This document shows positions 53,211 to 64,000 of a stretch of DNA of 64,000 nucleotides, piece after piece; positions within the stretch are counted from its first letter, which is position 1, and the number at the start of each line of letters is the position of its first letter. A model generated the notes under the pieces. The model searched no databases and was not told where the DNA came from. It worked only from the letters and a program-made list of their open reading frames with translations. The position numbers and the translations under genes are program-made. The DNA comes from Harmothoe impar (lineage: Eukaryota > Annelida > Polychaeta > Phyllodocida > Polynoidae), in contig OX381721.1 in assembly GCA_947462335.1 (NCBI GenBank), positions 33,470,303-33,534,302 on the forward strand, written 5' to 3'.

Positions 53211-55005
53211 ATTCTAGGGGGCTTATACACAATGGTAAGATAACCATGATGCACCAATAGAGTCCTGTGGGGTGTTGTACAGCAAAAAACGATTACAAGT
53301 TTGAAGATTTTCATTACATCTCTAGACTCAATCTTTATCAGAGCATTCCCTAGGATAGATATGTTATTTATTGAGAAATACACTTAAAACGATTATCAAA
53401 AGCAGATCATTATCATAGCATTTCTAAAGTCTAAATGATGACGAAATCGTGATTAATAGCTGTGCAAAACCCCACTAGTGAGTTACTAGTTGGTGCTGCC
53501 TTGGTGTGACAAAGATTACTTTTAGGCAACATGCCTTCATTTAAGGAATTACCCACTAAACAAAAAAAAATTCTATATCTTCACACGAGCGGGTTGACAA
53601 GCGTCCTCCTCGGAGGGAAGCAAGCAAGCAATAACACAGTAACCAGGGTGGGCTTTACCTTGACAACGCGGTTCTCCCGCCCGCCACTAGGGGGGAGTAT
53701 AGAGCCCAGATACCTGGGGCCTAGTACCACTCTGACACACCAGGGGGCGTAGAAGCACCCCTACATCAATACGTGGAACAAGGGTGTTGTTCCCCAACAT
53801 GAATGTAAAATGACATATTTCTGTTAGCTGGGAGGGATTACCCGGTGTCTATGTTAACAGCAGCTAATGGCAAAAGATGAAATTAAATATCTAAACACAT
53901 TAATAAGCATATCTCTCTTTTGTATATGTCATAACCTAGCCTAATTGACATTTTAAATGCTACATTTTCGACTTCTACCTACTTTAGCACTGTATTTCAT
54001 AACTATCAAAACTCATATATGTAGTGCTCTGGTAGGATTATAGACCTCCTACATTTATGTAGTAAATATTGTAATTATTCCCTCACTTCATCAAGTTATC
54101 AATAAACTTCTACCGGAAATTGTTCATAATGATCATCTGCCCATATGCCCAGGGTTTTGGTAATGGCAGATTTTCCTCTGTTGGGCGAAGCTGTAAAACA
54201 TTTGTTAATTGGGTTTCCCCCCTAAATACAAGGATTCTATATTGACTTCTTGCTAAATAGGCAATGGCACTTTAGTTTACCTATGACTACATGTTCTTAT
54301 AATTTGGTTATGTTACAGAAGACATGTTCTAAAGATGTGAGATATGTGGTCAGGATTTTATTGGTCAATTCTTCAAAAGTTAGAAAAACATTTCTTTTAA
54401 ATTCTACACTAACGTCCATAGTAGCCCATCCTCTAATGATTGTATATTAGCACTATAGAGCATTGTTTTACTGTCTAATCCTACTTACAAGACAGCGCTC
54501 CTGTGTCATTGTTATTGAATAAATGAATAACCGAATATTTTATATTTTTTGTATAGGCTACCCTTGCACCCATAATATCAATGGCTACCCAAGCGCCATT
54601 TTAAGTCCCTTACATGTCCTAATATTGCACTGTTATAGTCTATAAAAATTAGTAGGCCTATGTTACGCTACCACTGTTGTATCCCAGATTATTAATACGC
54701 ATAAATTAGACTGTTAAAGTTGTGTAAACTAGCCTTAAAAACTCTATATGGACTTGTACATAAACATCTGTTCAACCCCTTTTGGAGGTTTGTTGATATT
54801 TGTAACCATAGCTACCGGTAGCTGGTCCTCATCATATGATCATTTAGTGTACTTCAGTTACTGATGAAACTCATTTTAAGCAACTTGCCAGATGAATAAT
54901 AATGAATGCATCCGAAACATGAAGTTTTGGTGTGAAAAAAATATTCTTACAATAAATAACATAATTATAACATTACTTGTGTCATTCATAATATCAAATT
55001 ATATA

Positions 55006-55383
55006 TCCAGTCTTTGCGAAAACATGCAGGACAGTGGCAATGTCCTTCTAAAATGCCACCGGTCCAGCAGATTCACAAGTGTAGCAGGACCGAATGTCCA
55101 GTCACATGTTCGTCTTTTCTCAACTAGAAACATTCAGTTGGGCTTCTAAAGAGGAAATATGTTTGTCAAGATACTGTGTATATCTATATATCCATCCTGA
55201 TTTGGGCTTAAATAGTTACAAATAATATGTATTTCTAATAAAAAAAACTCTTCTAAACTAAGAATGCAGAAATTGTCAGATATGTGGCTATCTGGTCCTC
55301 CAAAATTGTAGCCGGTCCTTCAACATTGAAAATTTGCAGGGCCGAATGTCCTGTGGGGTGAAAAAGTTTTCGCAAAGACTGTA
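55006..55383. mobile_element. MITE with CAGTCTTTGCGAAAAC termini, copy 2
   Basis: CAGTCTTTGCGAAAACATGC at the left and GTTTTCGCAAAGACTGTA at the right; subterminal GGACCGAATGTCC and CAGGGCCGAATGTCCTG. Its orientation is opposite to the copy at 15584-15912. It lies 16 bases from the stop codon of gene C, inside the probable 3' UTR. Confidence 0.8.
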
Positions 55384-55399
55384 TATCTTCAAGTCATTT

Positions 55400-58300
55400 T
55401 CAATATCTCCTCCATTGTTGTCCTTGCTTCTTTGAAGACCGGTGTTCTTGGCTCCTGCTTCTATGCTGACTTTCCCCCCTTGTTGGATAGTGTTGTTCTT
55501 GACTTCTGCTTCGCTGCTGGCTTCTTCTGTAGTCCGGATATTGTTGAGAGTGAGAATCTCTCTTTGATTGTCTTCTTTTTTCTTCACCATATCGCGTGGT
55601 TTCCTGTGTCTCCTGTTTACATTGACAGAAAGGTGTATCGAAAGGTTTATTTGGCATCTTTTGTCACAGTGAGATTAAATTCACATCATTTCTATCATTG
55701 AAGAAGGTTTGAGCATAACCTACATGTATGTTAAGCTTAAACCTTTTTCTATGATACCATGGTAGATATACATATGATATGTATACATATGATATATATG
55801 TATACCGACCAGCCATAAGTGCTTGGCTAATGGACTAGATCTGATGCAAAATATCTTATTATTCATAATTAACATGGACACTTCTTGATCTGAACTGACA
55901 ATTGTTGATAAATTATCAATTGGCATAATATGAAAAACGTTTGTATTGTATACGATTTATTATTGCCAAATAACAAATCTAAACTCAAAAACTGAAACTC
56001 ATAAGATACATACATATTGTATACATTGTCATATTAAGTCGATTTATATTGAAATATCAGCAAAAATGTGAACTTTTCATATTTTTCTAAAGGAAAGTTG
56101 TAAATCACTGTTTTAAATTTCTGTTTATAGGATGGAAAAATAGTTTTTCTCAATATTTTGATATGTTTGTTGTATTGATGTCAGACATTCTGTTGTATTA
56201 GACACTCAGATTCCCCTTGATTAATATGCATCTTTAACATCTGTTAGGTCAATCGTTGATTATGAAGCCTTCAAGCTGAACCGCAAGAAATGGTTAGGCA
56301 GCACAAATTATGCTTTTGCGGAGTGAGAGAGGTTTCTCGCGCGTGTTGCCACCCCCCCCCCACCCCCCCCTGATATGTTGTCGCATCTGATATTTATATA
56401 TTCCTGTGAATTTGGTCTGTACATAAGTGATGGATCAACTATATGTATTGAGAAAGGTTATTCAATAGCATTTTATTAGTATTGCTACTCAGGTAATTTT
56501 ATCATATGTGGTAACAATTTAGGTTACAATGATATTAAGTATCTACCGGTACATGGGGTGCCCGCCCCCTTCATCCAACCAAATACTAAGTTATAAGGGA
56601 GACATAGAGGTTTAGTAAAACAAAGGTTTATAAGACTATTTACACAATATTTTTTCATGGTATGTTTCACAATAATTGGTTAATACTTTAATGGTATTGA
56701 TGTACATTGCGTCGTGAAATTATCATTAATCATTAAATTTATAAGATGTAAAATTCATGTGATGAGATTAATTGACTGTATAGGGATATTCATCGAGCTG
56801 TATAAGTTCTTTTCCTATGCAGTATAAATAAACGGGATTGTATTTTTATACTTTCTCATACCAAAAAAAAACACTTTAAGGACAGCATAGTGCTTTAATG
56901 CATTGTGCTAATTGTTGTAATAAATGCCTGAATACAGCCCCATAACAAGTAACTTACCAGGCCTGTATCCAAGCATTATCACAACAAAGTAAAGCAATAA
57001 TTTCCCCTTCAATAATTGGTTAATGAATGAATGCACCATGTCAATTTATCACCAAGATGCACAAACACAGCGCTGGCAAGTGGCGTGCTATTGCTGCACA
57101 CTGAAAACCCCATAGGGCTCAAAGGTGATCACTGGTGACGACCTTGGGGCACTCACCGTGCTGGGGTCGTGGGGGAGTACCCCCTCGTCACTATTAAAGG
57201 TCGTCATAAGTGACGACCCAAGGTCATCATATTGATCACATTTTTGACCTAATTAGAGAAAAATCTGTAATCAGGGTGACGACCCTTAGTAATCACTTTT
57301 GATTAGGTTATGGATTTATAATGTTTTAATAGTTTTCTATGCTCTTTCAAAATAATTTTATAATTTCCCCCTTCCCACATCATAATTAAGTCTTTGTTGA
57401 GAGCATCCACCTAGAAGACATGTGGAGGTGTATGTATGCAATACTGATGGGGGTAGTTGCTAATGCTTTGTACTATACCTTAATACATAATAGAGGAGTT
57501 TACAAGTTAATTACAGTAATTCCTCTCTGAATTATGACATAACCTATTAACTTTGATAATGGTAAAAACTTAATTAAAGATACTTAATATCCTCCATGTT
57601 ACTTAGGAGCCATGTACGATGTGTAATGGATATTAACATAGAAATTGATCATAATGGTTCACAGAGAATACACCAGTGTATAGTAAGGCCACCTGGTGGC
57701 TGAAATATGAAAGTTTAGGTAGTCAATATGACTACCTTGGGTCGTCATCAATGCATGACGACCCTAAAGTCGTCTGCAGTGACGACCTTCCCATAGAGCT
57801 GGGTTTTCAGTGCATCTATATATCATGACAATAAAAGGGCGTAGTGCATCCCAGTGGGTACATAATATTGAATCAGCATTGATAACTAGTTGTCAATGTG
57901 GATTCAATGTTGATTCAACGTTGAATTGAATTTTGTGCCCACTGGGTATAAGACCTAATGTAATGGATCAAGGGTTGTTTTGTTATATACTTAACCAATA
58001 ATGTATGAATATCACCGAACGCAGGGTGTGTATACTTGAATAACGAACCGAGGTGCGTAGCACCGAGGTTTGTTATACATGAATACACACCCTAAGTTCG
58101 GTGATATTCATATATTATTAGGTTTATTATACGATATTTCGATTAATATGTCCTTATTTACCTTTAAAACGTCCTAATTTGGCCATTTTGAAAGATTATT
58201 GACTGAATATCACTCGTACAGCAGTAGCGCCATGTTGTGGAACTCTTCAGTAGGGGAGGTGAGGGGATCGGTCATTATTTCAAATCCAACATACTCTCAG

Positions 58301-60169
58301 TGCTAACGTATAGGAGTGTACTTACGCCGCGCGACCTGCTGCTTTAAAAACTAACTGCTCCCTGATACGCTGCAATATACACAACCACCACAGCCGGATA
58401 GGCATGGCAGCTAGCGTCGCCGCCTCACACACCAAGGGTACCCGGATCGATCCTGGGTGGAAACGAACCTTTTTCAAAATGCCTATTTCTATGTGAAAAA
58501 AAGTCCCTAGAATTATTTTAACGAAAGGCTAAGTAAAGTCCAACTTCTACCTTTATAGTAAAAAAGAAATTAGAAAAAAATTTGGATTTTCAAAGAAACT
58601 AGACCAAAAAATGCCTTTTCTTCTGTAACTCGGTAAATAATGGTCCTACAGGGCTGGAAATCCGCCTGTAGACTCCTTGTTTCGCCACCTACCTCTACCA
58701 GCGCCTTCACGGCGTGGTGGTTAGCACATCGGACTTCAAGTCTTGATGTAGCGTGTTCGAGTCTCCATAGAACCTCGGATTTTATGGCTGCCGATTCCCA
58801 TTCAGAATCGTTCTGATATTCAGGATATCAGAACGATTCTGAATTCCCCATTCAGAATCGTTCTGATATCCAGAATATCAGAACGATTTGACCCCCTCAA
58901 GTGTGGGGTATGCAGGAATATCAGAACGCGAATATCACCTAAAATGGTCGGTGTGCGCCCATATCGTATAATAACCCTGGGTAACATCAAAAACAAATCT
59001 GCACTCACCCTGCTAAAATCCCCGCGCTCATCTCTAACTGCCACACTGTAGGACGGAGGGTAGCTTTCTGTTGGGGGATGGTACGGAGGTGCTTCACTGA
59101 CGTAGGGGTAGGATGGGGGGTAGTAGGGGGCTGATCCATTAGAGGGCTGAGCAAGGGGAGCTCCAGACTGGTAGTTTTCTATAGTACTCAGTTCCATGTT
59201 AGCTGTAGAGGGTTGCCGCCGTCTTTCTGAAAATAGTAATGAATTACTTGCTAGTGCTGCATTCAAGCATCATGCTGTACATATGAGACTGTATCAACCC
59301 CATAGAGTTGACATTATGCAATTATGCAGCCCCGGTGAATGACTCACTATGACTGCGTTCATTCACCATTACGGCAAATCGGCACAGCCCACAGCCCATA
59401 GCATCCTAAAAGCCATGGTCCTATGATTAGGGCTCAATCAAAAATGACAGGATGTTCAATAAGGCTACTTTATTAAACATAACATACATTGTTTTAATTT
59501 GAAAAAATATAATCTCTTATTATTTGAAAAGTCAATTTTCTGGAAAATTGCAAATTTCTCAAGAGAAATTGAAAAAAGCTCTTGAAAATGTCATTTTCTA
59601 ATATGGCGATATGGCGATGTAGCGTTCATTGATACAGATAGCGGTTGGATGTGCCTATTCACCATGGTCTAGAAGTTGTAATAGATAGCGTCGGTTACTA
59701 CAGATAGTGGTTGGATGATTACTACACTTTTTTTCATACAGATCAATAACAGTAGAATTTAAAATATGGAAAATCGGATCATGTCACTTTAAATGATTAA
59801 TATAGATAGATCCAAATTCAAATTGAGACTATGACACATTTGATAACAAAAAAAGATGTCATTGGATTTATATTCAATTGAAATATTAAAAAATCTCTAA
59901 TCAAAATAATTTCTACAACATATTATTTTGAAATAAAGAGCAGGGGCACAAGTATAACAAAATGCCAGAAGAACATGTACATAGATATAGTATGTGATGA
60001 ATCAAGAATAATGTAAGAACATTATAATGACAATAAGATAAAAAAAATATGTCTCACTTCTCCTTTTGCAGCATTCTATACAAGCTGCCACTATTGCAGC
60101 TGTTATGAAAAAGGAAGCCGCGCCTCCACCTGCCCTGATGAGGTAAAAGGTGGAAGAGTCATCTGACAT
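55400..60169 (-). CDS. Gene C: single-pass membrane protein with PPxY tail and Arg/Ser/Gln-rich end
   Basis: Minus-strand coding exons are 60169-60058 (exon start 60182 after ATTGCAG, donor GTGAGA), 59226-59009 (acceptor TTTTCAG, donor GTGAGT) and 55612-55400 (acceptor AAACAG, stop TGA). Phases 1 and 0 join without a gap to 180 residues. It starts MSDDSSTFYLI. The hydrophobic helix at about 12-36 contains GGGAASFFITAAIVAAC and is followed by CCKRR. The tail has PPSY twice (YPPSYPYV, YPPSYSVAV) and APPYHPP. Like gene A, it contains NYQSGAPL/PYQSGAPL and a PP(P)SYSVA motif before the second splice site. The last exon is rich in Arg, Ser and Gln (RSRSQEH, shared with gene B). A role as a WW-domain-binding adaptor is inferred. 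Confidence 0.75.
57096..57813. mobile_element. Inverted-repeat element (GCACACTGAAAACCC termini), gene C second intron
   Basis: GCACACTGAAAACCC and GATCACTGGTGACGACCTTG at the left are mirrored by GACGACCTTCCCATAGAGCT and GGGTTTTCAGTGC at the right. Internal GTCGTCA and TGACGACC words recur. No frame is present. Confidence 0.75.
57850..57946. repeat. Short palindromic MITE (CCCAGTGGGCACA family), copy 2
   Basis: CCCAGTGGGTACATAATATT to TTTTGTGCCCACTGGG, with GATTCAATGTTGATTCAACG between. It matches 34711-34819. Confidence 0.8.
58000..58140. repeat. Palindrome (ATATCACCGAAC...GTTCGGTGATAT)
   Basis: GAATATCACCGAAC, GTGTGTATACTTGAATAACG and GAGGTGCGTAGCACC read into their own inverse around a centre near 58058. 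The arms are about 60 bases with few mismatches. Two smaller palindromes made of CAGAATCGTTCTGATAT words lie at 58800-58890. Confidence 0.75.
58395..58785 (+). repeat. Two tRNA-like sequences
   Basis: At 58405-58465 GGCAGCTAGCGTCGCCGCC with GGATCGATCC resembles boxes A and B. At 58700-58770 GCGTGGTGGTTAGCACATC with GTGTTCGAGTCTCC does so more clearly. Neither folds into a full cloverleaf by eye. They are probable SINE heads in an intron of gene C. Confidence 0.4.
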
Positions 60170-60944
60170 GCTTCTCAGCTCCCTGCAATGGTATATATAT
60201 GAAGTAAAACTGTAATAGAGTCAAAAAAAAGTTTGTTTCAGGTCACCCAACCAACCCTATCAAAAGACAAGGGCAACCCTAGGTTTATGGTGTCACGGTA
60301 CTAATCCGCCCAGAAAACCTAGGACAGCCAAATAGTCCCTACTAAAAACCGACTTCTAGTGGATATAATCAGTGCTAGGAGACATTATTTTTGACTGGGA
60401 GTAATAATAGGCATACCAGAAGATGGGCAATGCTTGGTTTAAAAAAAGTTTTAAAAAGTTTTTGGTAGCCATGGTAACCAAGGGGTCAAGCTTGGAGGTC
60501 AAAATCAAGGTCACAGGTCGGTTGGGCACTTGAAAAATTGATCATATTCAGACTATGATTTTTCCATGGCAACTAGCGTAAAATCTAATCTGACTCCGAT
60601 ATTGACGGATATTTTTAAAAGATCGGAAATGACATCAGCTTTTGTTTAAGGCGTCATTTATGAACGCCATCAAATTTTGAACCACATTTGGAGCCACTTG
60701 ATAGTGAAAAAGAGGAAAATATTAGAACATCACTGTACCAATTAGTACCGTGACACCTTATATGCAATTTTGAAGACATTTATTTTTACCCATATTTGGT
60801 CAATTTTAGGGTGTTCAGAAAGATTGGCTGTTACTTTCATGTTTAAAAAAAAAAGATTTAAAAAAGAATCTGACCTACTGACCCTACATTTTCTTCCCAC
60901 GTTACCTGAAACTTAGTGCAAACAGAAGCCATACTGCTTTAACC

Positions 60945-61478
60945 CTTTAAGGACAAATGTCGCTTAAAGATGACATTTGTCGTCATGATGCACCAATGCA
61001 GCCCCGGCGAGTTACTTTCCAATGCTACATTGGTGCATCATGCCAGCCCAACTGAAATGTCACTACCCGGAGGGTCGGCATGATACTGAAATGCAGCACT
61101 GGTGAGTTACTCACCAGTGCTGTATTCGTGCATTATGACGACCAAGGCATGATGCATTAATACACTTTGCCGTCCTTAAAGACTTACTGTGCTATGCACT
61201 TTGTCGTCATGATGCATGAATACAGCCATGTGGCACTGCGACAGTGGTTATGACAGAAAATATTGCTTGAAAACAACATGCTGTAATTAACACTTTAAGG
61301 ACGGCATGATGCCTTAATGCATTATGCCCTTGATCGTCATGATGAATGATTGCCTTAGCGAGTAGTTCAACTAGCCACTACTGCGCTGAAGCATCTTGCT
61401 CTGACCTTAGTTGTTCCGACATTCCTGAAGGATCAGCATGGTGCACTGATTATTTAGCGACATGCCGTCCTTAAAGGG
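60945..61478. repeat. Cluster of high-copy GATGCAT palindromic units
   Basis: Successive units bounded by AACCCTTTAAGGAC and GTCCTTAAAGGGTTAA. Inside, CATGATGCACCAATGCAGC, CCGGCGAGTTAC and the matching complements alternate. It is the longest array of this family in the window. Confidence 0.75.
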
Positions 61479-61701
61479 TTAAGGTATTGATGTGTTGGTA
61501 TTAACAAGGGGAGGTATTATATTCCACATCATTGCTCCATGATATTCTTTATTGATTAAAGTATATTATAGGTAATAACTGTACAAGTGAGTCACTAAGT
61601 CAAGAACAGGGTAATTGCCCAACGCCCCGGTTGAGGATAATTACCATTGTCCAAGGCTTCTAACATTTATGCAGCTACTCACGTGTATCCATATCTGACT
61701 A

Positions 61702-62045
61702 TACCCAGGCAAATATCAGCGTCAACCAATGTTGCCTAAAGCACTCATATATCAAAGTCAAACACGGCTTGACTATAATAGATTGGTCAAGGGCCATTCT
61801 AGTGAGGGCCAGGCCATGCTGGACCTTCATCTAGAGCCTCTACTCACCCAAAATTGCTTGAGAGTCTAGCTATGCTGGATCCTCATGCTAGAGTCTGGCT
61901 ATGCTAGACTCTAGATGAGGGTCCAGCATAGCCTGACCCTCACTAGAATGGCCCTTGACCCATCTATTATAGTCCAGCAGTGTCTGACCCTTGTATGAGA
62001 GTAGTATAGGCGACATTGGTTGACGCTGATATTTGCCTGGGTGTA
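61702..62045. mobile_element. 344-bp palindromic foldback element
   Basis: TACCCAGGCAAATATCAGCG and TCAACCAATGTTGCCT at the left are matched by AGGCGACATTGGTTGACGCT and GATATTTGCCTGGGTGTA at the right. The inner arms (TCAAGGGCCATTCTAGTGAG, GTCCAGCATAG) also pair, with the centre near 61880. Confidence 0.85.
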
Positions 62046-62940
62046 CCCAGTGATTGCTTTGTTCGTGTTATGCAGACAGGCAGTTTATTTGGTTCTCCCA
62101 GCCAACTGTGGTATAATTGTGGTTGTTCTCATGCATTGTTCTATTGTCCATTGTAAATTGTCAATTGAAACCTAAATTTACGCTAATCGCAGACCTATCT
62201 GCTTTTAAACTAGCTATTAAGAAGAATTACAACGATTGTTTTATGTAAAAATCTTTTATTCGATATATATTGACATATTTGTCATTTTGTATGCCTTTTT
62301 CACCACACTTATCATCCCTCATCTCATTATACCATCATTGACCATAAATGCACATGATGTATTAAAAGAAGAGACAACCATACTCTAGTAATCTGGAAAT
62401 ATTGTACAACTATAATGGTAGCCATACTGTAATATCTGGACATTACTGTAACATGAAATAGCAAACGAAGGGGCCCTTGCGTAAAAAACGCAATGCGCGG
62501 TAGTTAGGTATAATGCATTCTTGTAATTGTATTATTTTAACCCAATAAAACACTTTTAAAAAAAAGAAAAAAGGCTGGCCATAATGAAAACTTGATGTAT
62601 ACCATAAAACATCGCATATTGCATCAGACCCCCTGTGTGGCTTATAATAAAATTCCCACAAGTTAGAGAGTGGCTTCATAGGTTCATATGCAAGGTGTTA
62701 TGGTAATAAATGAAGTAACCATTGACTGTGGAGTCTCACTTACCTTAACAAAGATACTTGTGTGTCTAACAAAGAGTCCGTGCTGCATCAGAGTTGATAA
62801 TATACTACATGCTGGTGGTAGCAAGTATCATCACACTAGACATGACCCTGCTGGGATTTACACCATGAAACTCTTTAGAAATATGTTGTTATATTTCATT
62901 GACAGATTTACATCGGGTAAAACCCAACCCTAGTGTATAA

Positions 62941-63214
62941 ACACAGAGAGAGGAAACAGCATTAAAGGGGAGTCCAGGTTGCCTCCTGAATGACTCCCCT
63001 ATTTAGGGGAGTCCAAGTCGCCTAAGGGAGCAGAGGCGACCCTGGGGAGTCACCTAGGAGAGTCATATAGCTCTCTGGGCCATATGACTCCCCTAGGTGA
63101 CTCCCTTAGGTCTGACAAAGAGTCACTTATAGGCTCCCTCAGGCGACCAGAACTCCCCGAAAGAGGGGAGTCATTCAGTAAACAACCTGGACTCCCTTTG
63201 ACGCTGTTCTCAGT
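62941..63214. repeat. GGGAGTCC foldback element, further copy
   Basis: ACACAGAGAGAGGAAACAGC with AAAGGGGAGTCCAGG at the left and CCTGGACTCCCTTTGACGCTG at the right, with internal GAGTCATATAGCTCTCTGGG as in the copy at 19211-19504. Confidence 0.8.
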
Positions 63215-63464
63215 GAACCCTTTAAGGACCGCATGATGCCTAGTCACTAGCCAGTGCTGCATTCAAGCATCATGCCAACCCTATGAAGTTGAGACACCCC
63301 CTAAAACTAGTAAGAGTGCACCAATGCAGCCTCGGTCATCTTATAGCGATATGTTATGCTTAACAGATTAAATGGCATGTTGCATAGGGCTGGACATCAT
63401 GGTTCTTCTGTTTTTAGTAAAATGTAACAAATTTCAGTCCTCAACATAAGATACTTTAAAGTAG

Positions 63465-63812
63465 GTATACGGCTGTGTCTCACGACCTTGGGCCAATGTT
63501 TTTGTCTCTGACCGGGTGCCGTCTCTGACCAGGTGCCGTCTCTGATCACCGGATGCCGTCTCTGACCTGTTGTCAGAAGAATGTGTTTTTTAATTGTTAA
63601 CCTATACTCATATATATATAAGGATTTGTAAAAACTTCATGGCAGTTGTTATGTAATTATAATTAGCCTCCTGCTGTTGGTAGAAGGTAACTAAACTCCC
63701 AAAGTGATGTCCGGTCAGAGACGGCACCCGGTCAGAGACCGCACCTGGTCAGAGACGGCACTCGGTCAGAGACAAAAACATTGGCCCAAGGTCGTGAGAC
63801 ACAGCCATATCC
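63465..63812. mobile_element. Inverted-repeat element with GTCTCTGACC arrays
   Basis: CGGCTGTGTCTCACGACCTT and GGGCCAATGTTTTTGTCTCT at the left are inverted at the right (AACATTGGCCCAAGGTCGTG, AGACACAGCC). Each arm ends inward in three or four 18-20 bp units of GTCTCTGACC(G/A)GGTGCC. This combines terminal inverted repeats with an internal minisatellite. Confidence 0.8.
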
Positions 63813-64000
63813 GATTTTTGCCAAATTCGAAAGCCTATAAATGTGTTCCAAATATTGTAAAAGTAAATTATTTATGGACTGGATTGCATTAAAATGGTAT
63901 CCATCATGGGCAGTAGCAGCTTAGAAAGTGGATCTCATGGGGTCCAACCATGGTATTTTCTAGTATTTTTACCATGGGGCATTAAAATTGTGCACGATTT

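Larger units (their letters stand above)
50140..55399. other. Host DNA between the Polinton element and gene C
   Basis: It contains an interstitial telomere-like array (50330-50392), an inverted-repeat element (50801-51196), another palindrome (52983-53210) and a MITE (55006-55383). Around 52570-52800 is a slightly GC-richer patch with a 61-codon minus frame (52763-52578, ATG in good context), which could be a first exon but lacks family support. The first ~60 bases mirror the left flank of the Polinton (see findings). Otherwise nothing is recognised. Confidence 0.5.
60183..64000. other. Region upstream of gene C: repeats only
   Basis: It contains an AGGT/GTTTCAGGTCACC element (60222-60915), a cluster of GATGCAT palindromic units (60945-61478), a 344-bp palindrome (61702-62045), a GGGAGTCC foldback (62941-63214), another GATGCAT fragment (63218-63380) and an inverted-repeat element (63465-63812). 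A non-coding 5' exon of gene C is expected here but was not found. Confidence 0.5.

Overview
The window is animal nuclear DNA. Host genes are split by introns with standard GT/AG sites, a vertebrate-type telomere repeat (TTAGGG) occurs internally, there is one intron-less class A GPCR, and the remainder is dense in short inverted-repeat (MITE or foldback) elements, tRNA-like sequences and minisatellites. It looks like a marine invertebrate bilaterian (lophotrochozoan or amphioxus-like). I cannot settle the species by reading, and I saw no reverse transcriptase or DNA transposase gene. || The most striking object is at 40843-50133: a complete 9.3 kb Polinton/Maverick-class virus-like element. 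It has terminal inverted repeats of about 420-440 bp that start AGT and end ACT, and a perfect 6-bp target duplication (TAGGTG) on each side. Inside are, left to right: an alanine-rich gene on the minus strand; an unrecognised basic protein; an FtsK/A32-type packaging ATPase (frameshifted); a small pX-like hydrophobic protein; a retroviral-type integrase with a chromodomain end (damaged at both ends); a penton-type minor capsid protein (frameshifted); a pVI/pX-like core protein; an intact double-jelly-roll major capsid protein; an intact adenain-type cysteine protease; and an overlapping small Cys/Lys-rich ORF. No protein-primed DNA polymerase B is present, so this is a morphogenesis-plus-integrase element without its own polymerase. 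The first 1612 bases are the end of a second, diverged member of the same family, in opposite orientation, again with an alanine-rich gene next to the terminal repeat. Its terminal array carries octamer (ATGCAAAT) and GC-rich modules that the complete copy lacks. || Host genes: four paralogous three- or two-exon genes for small single-pass membrane proteins. Each has a very short N-terminus, one membrane helix, a Cys/Arg cluster, and in three of them a Pro/Tyr-rich tail with PPxY motifs (Shisa/WBP1/VOPP1-like architecture without the Cys-rich ectodomain). They are gene A (plus, 7905-10317), gene D (minus, 17518-18021), gene B (minus, 24896-28263) and gene C (minus, 55400-60169). Intron positions and phases (1, then 0) agree among them, and the exon phases join exactly. 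A class A GPCR lies at 12927-13970, followed by a degenerate duplicate of its last part at about 14533-14712. || The rest is repeat-rich intergenic and intronic DNA. At least a dozen families of palindromic elements recur, several directly beside exons. Coordinates of repeats were read by eye and are accurate to a few bases at sharp ends, and less so where the repeat is degenerate.
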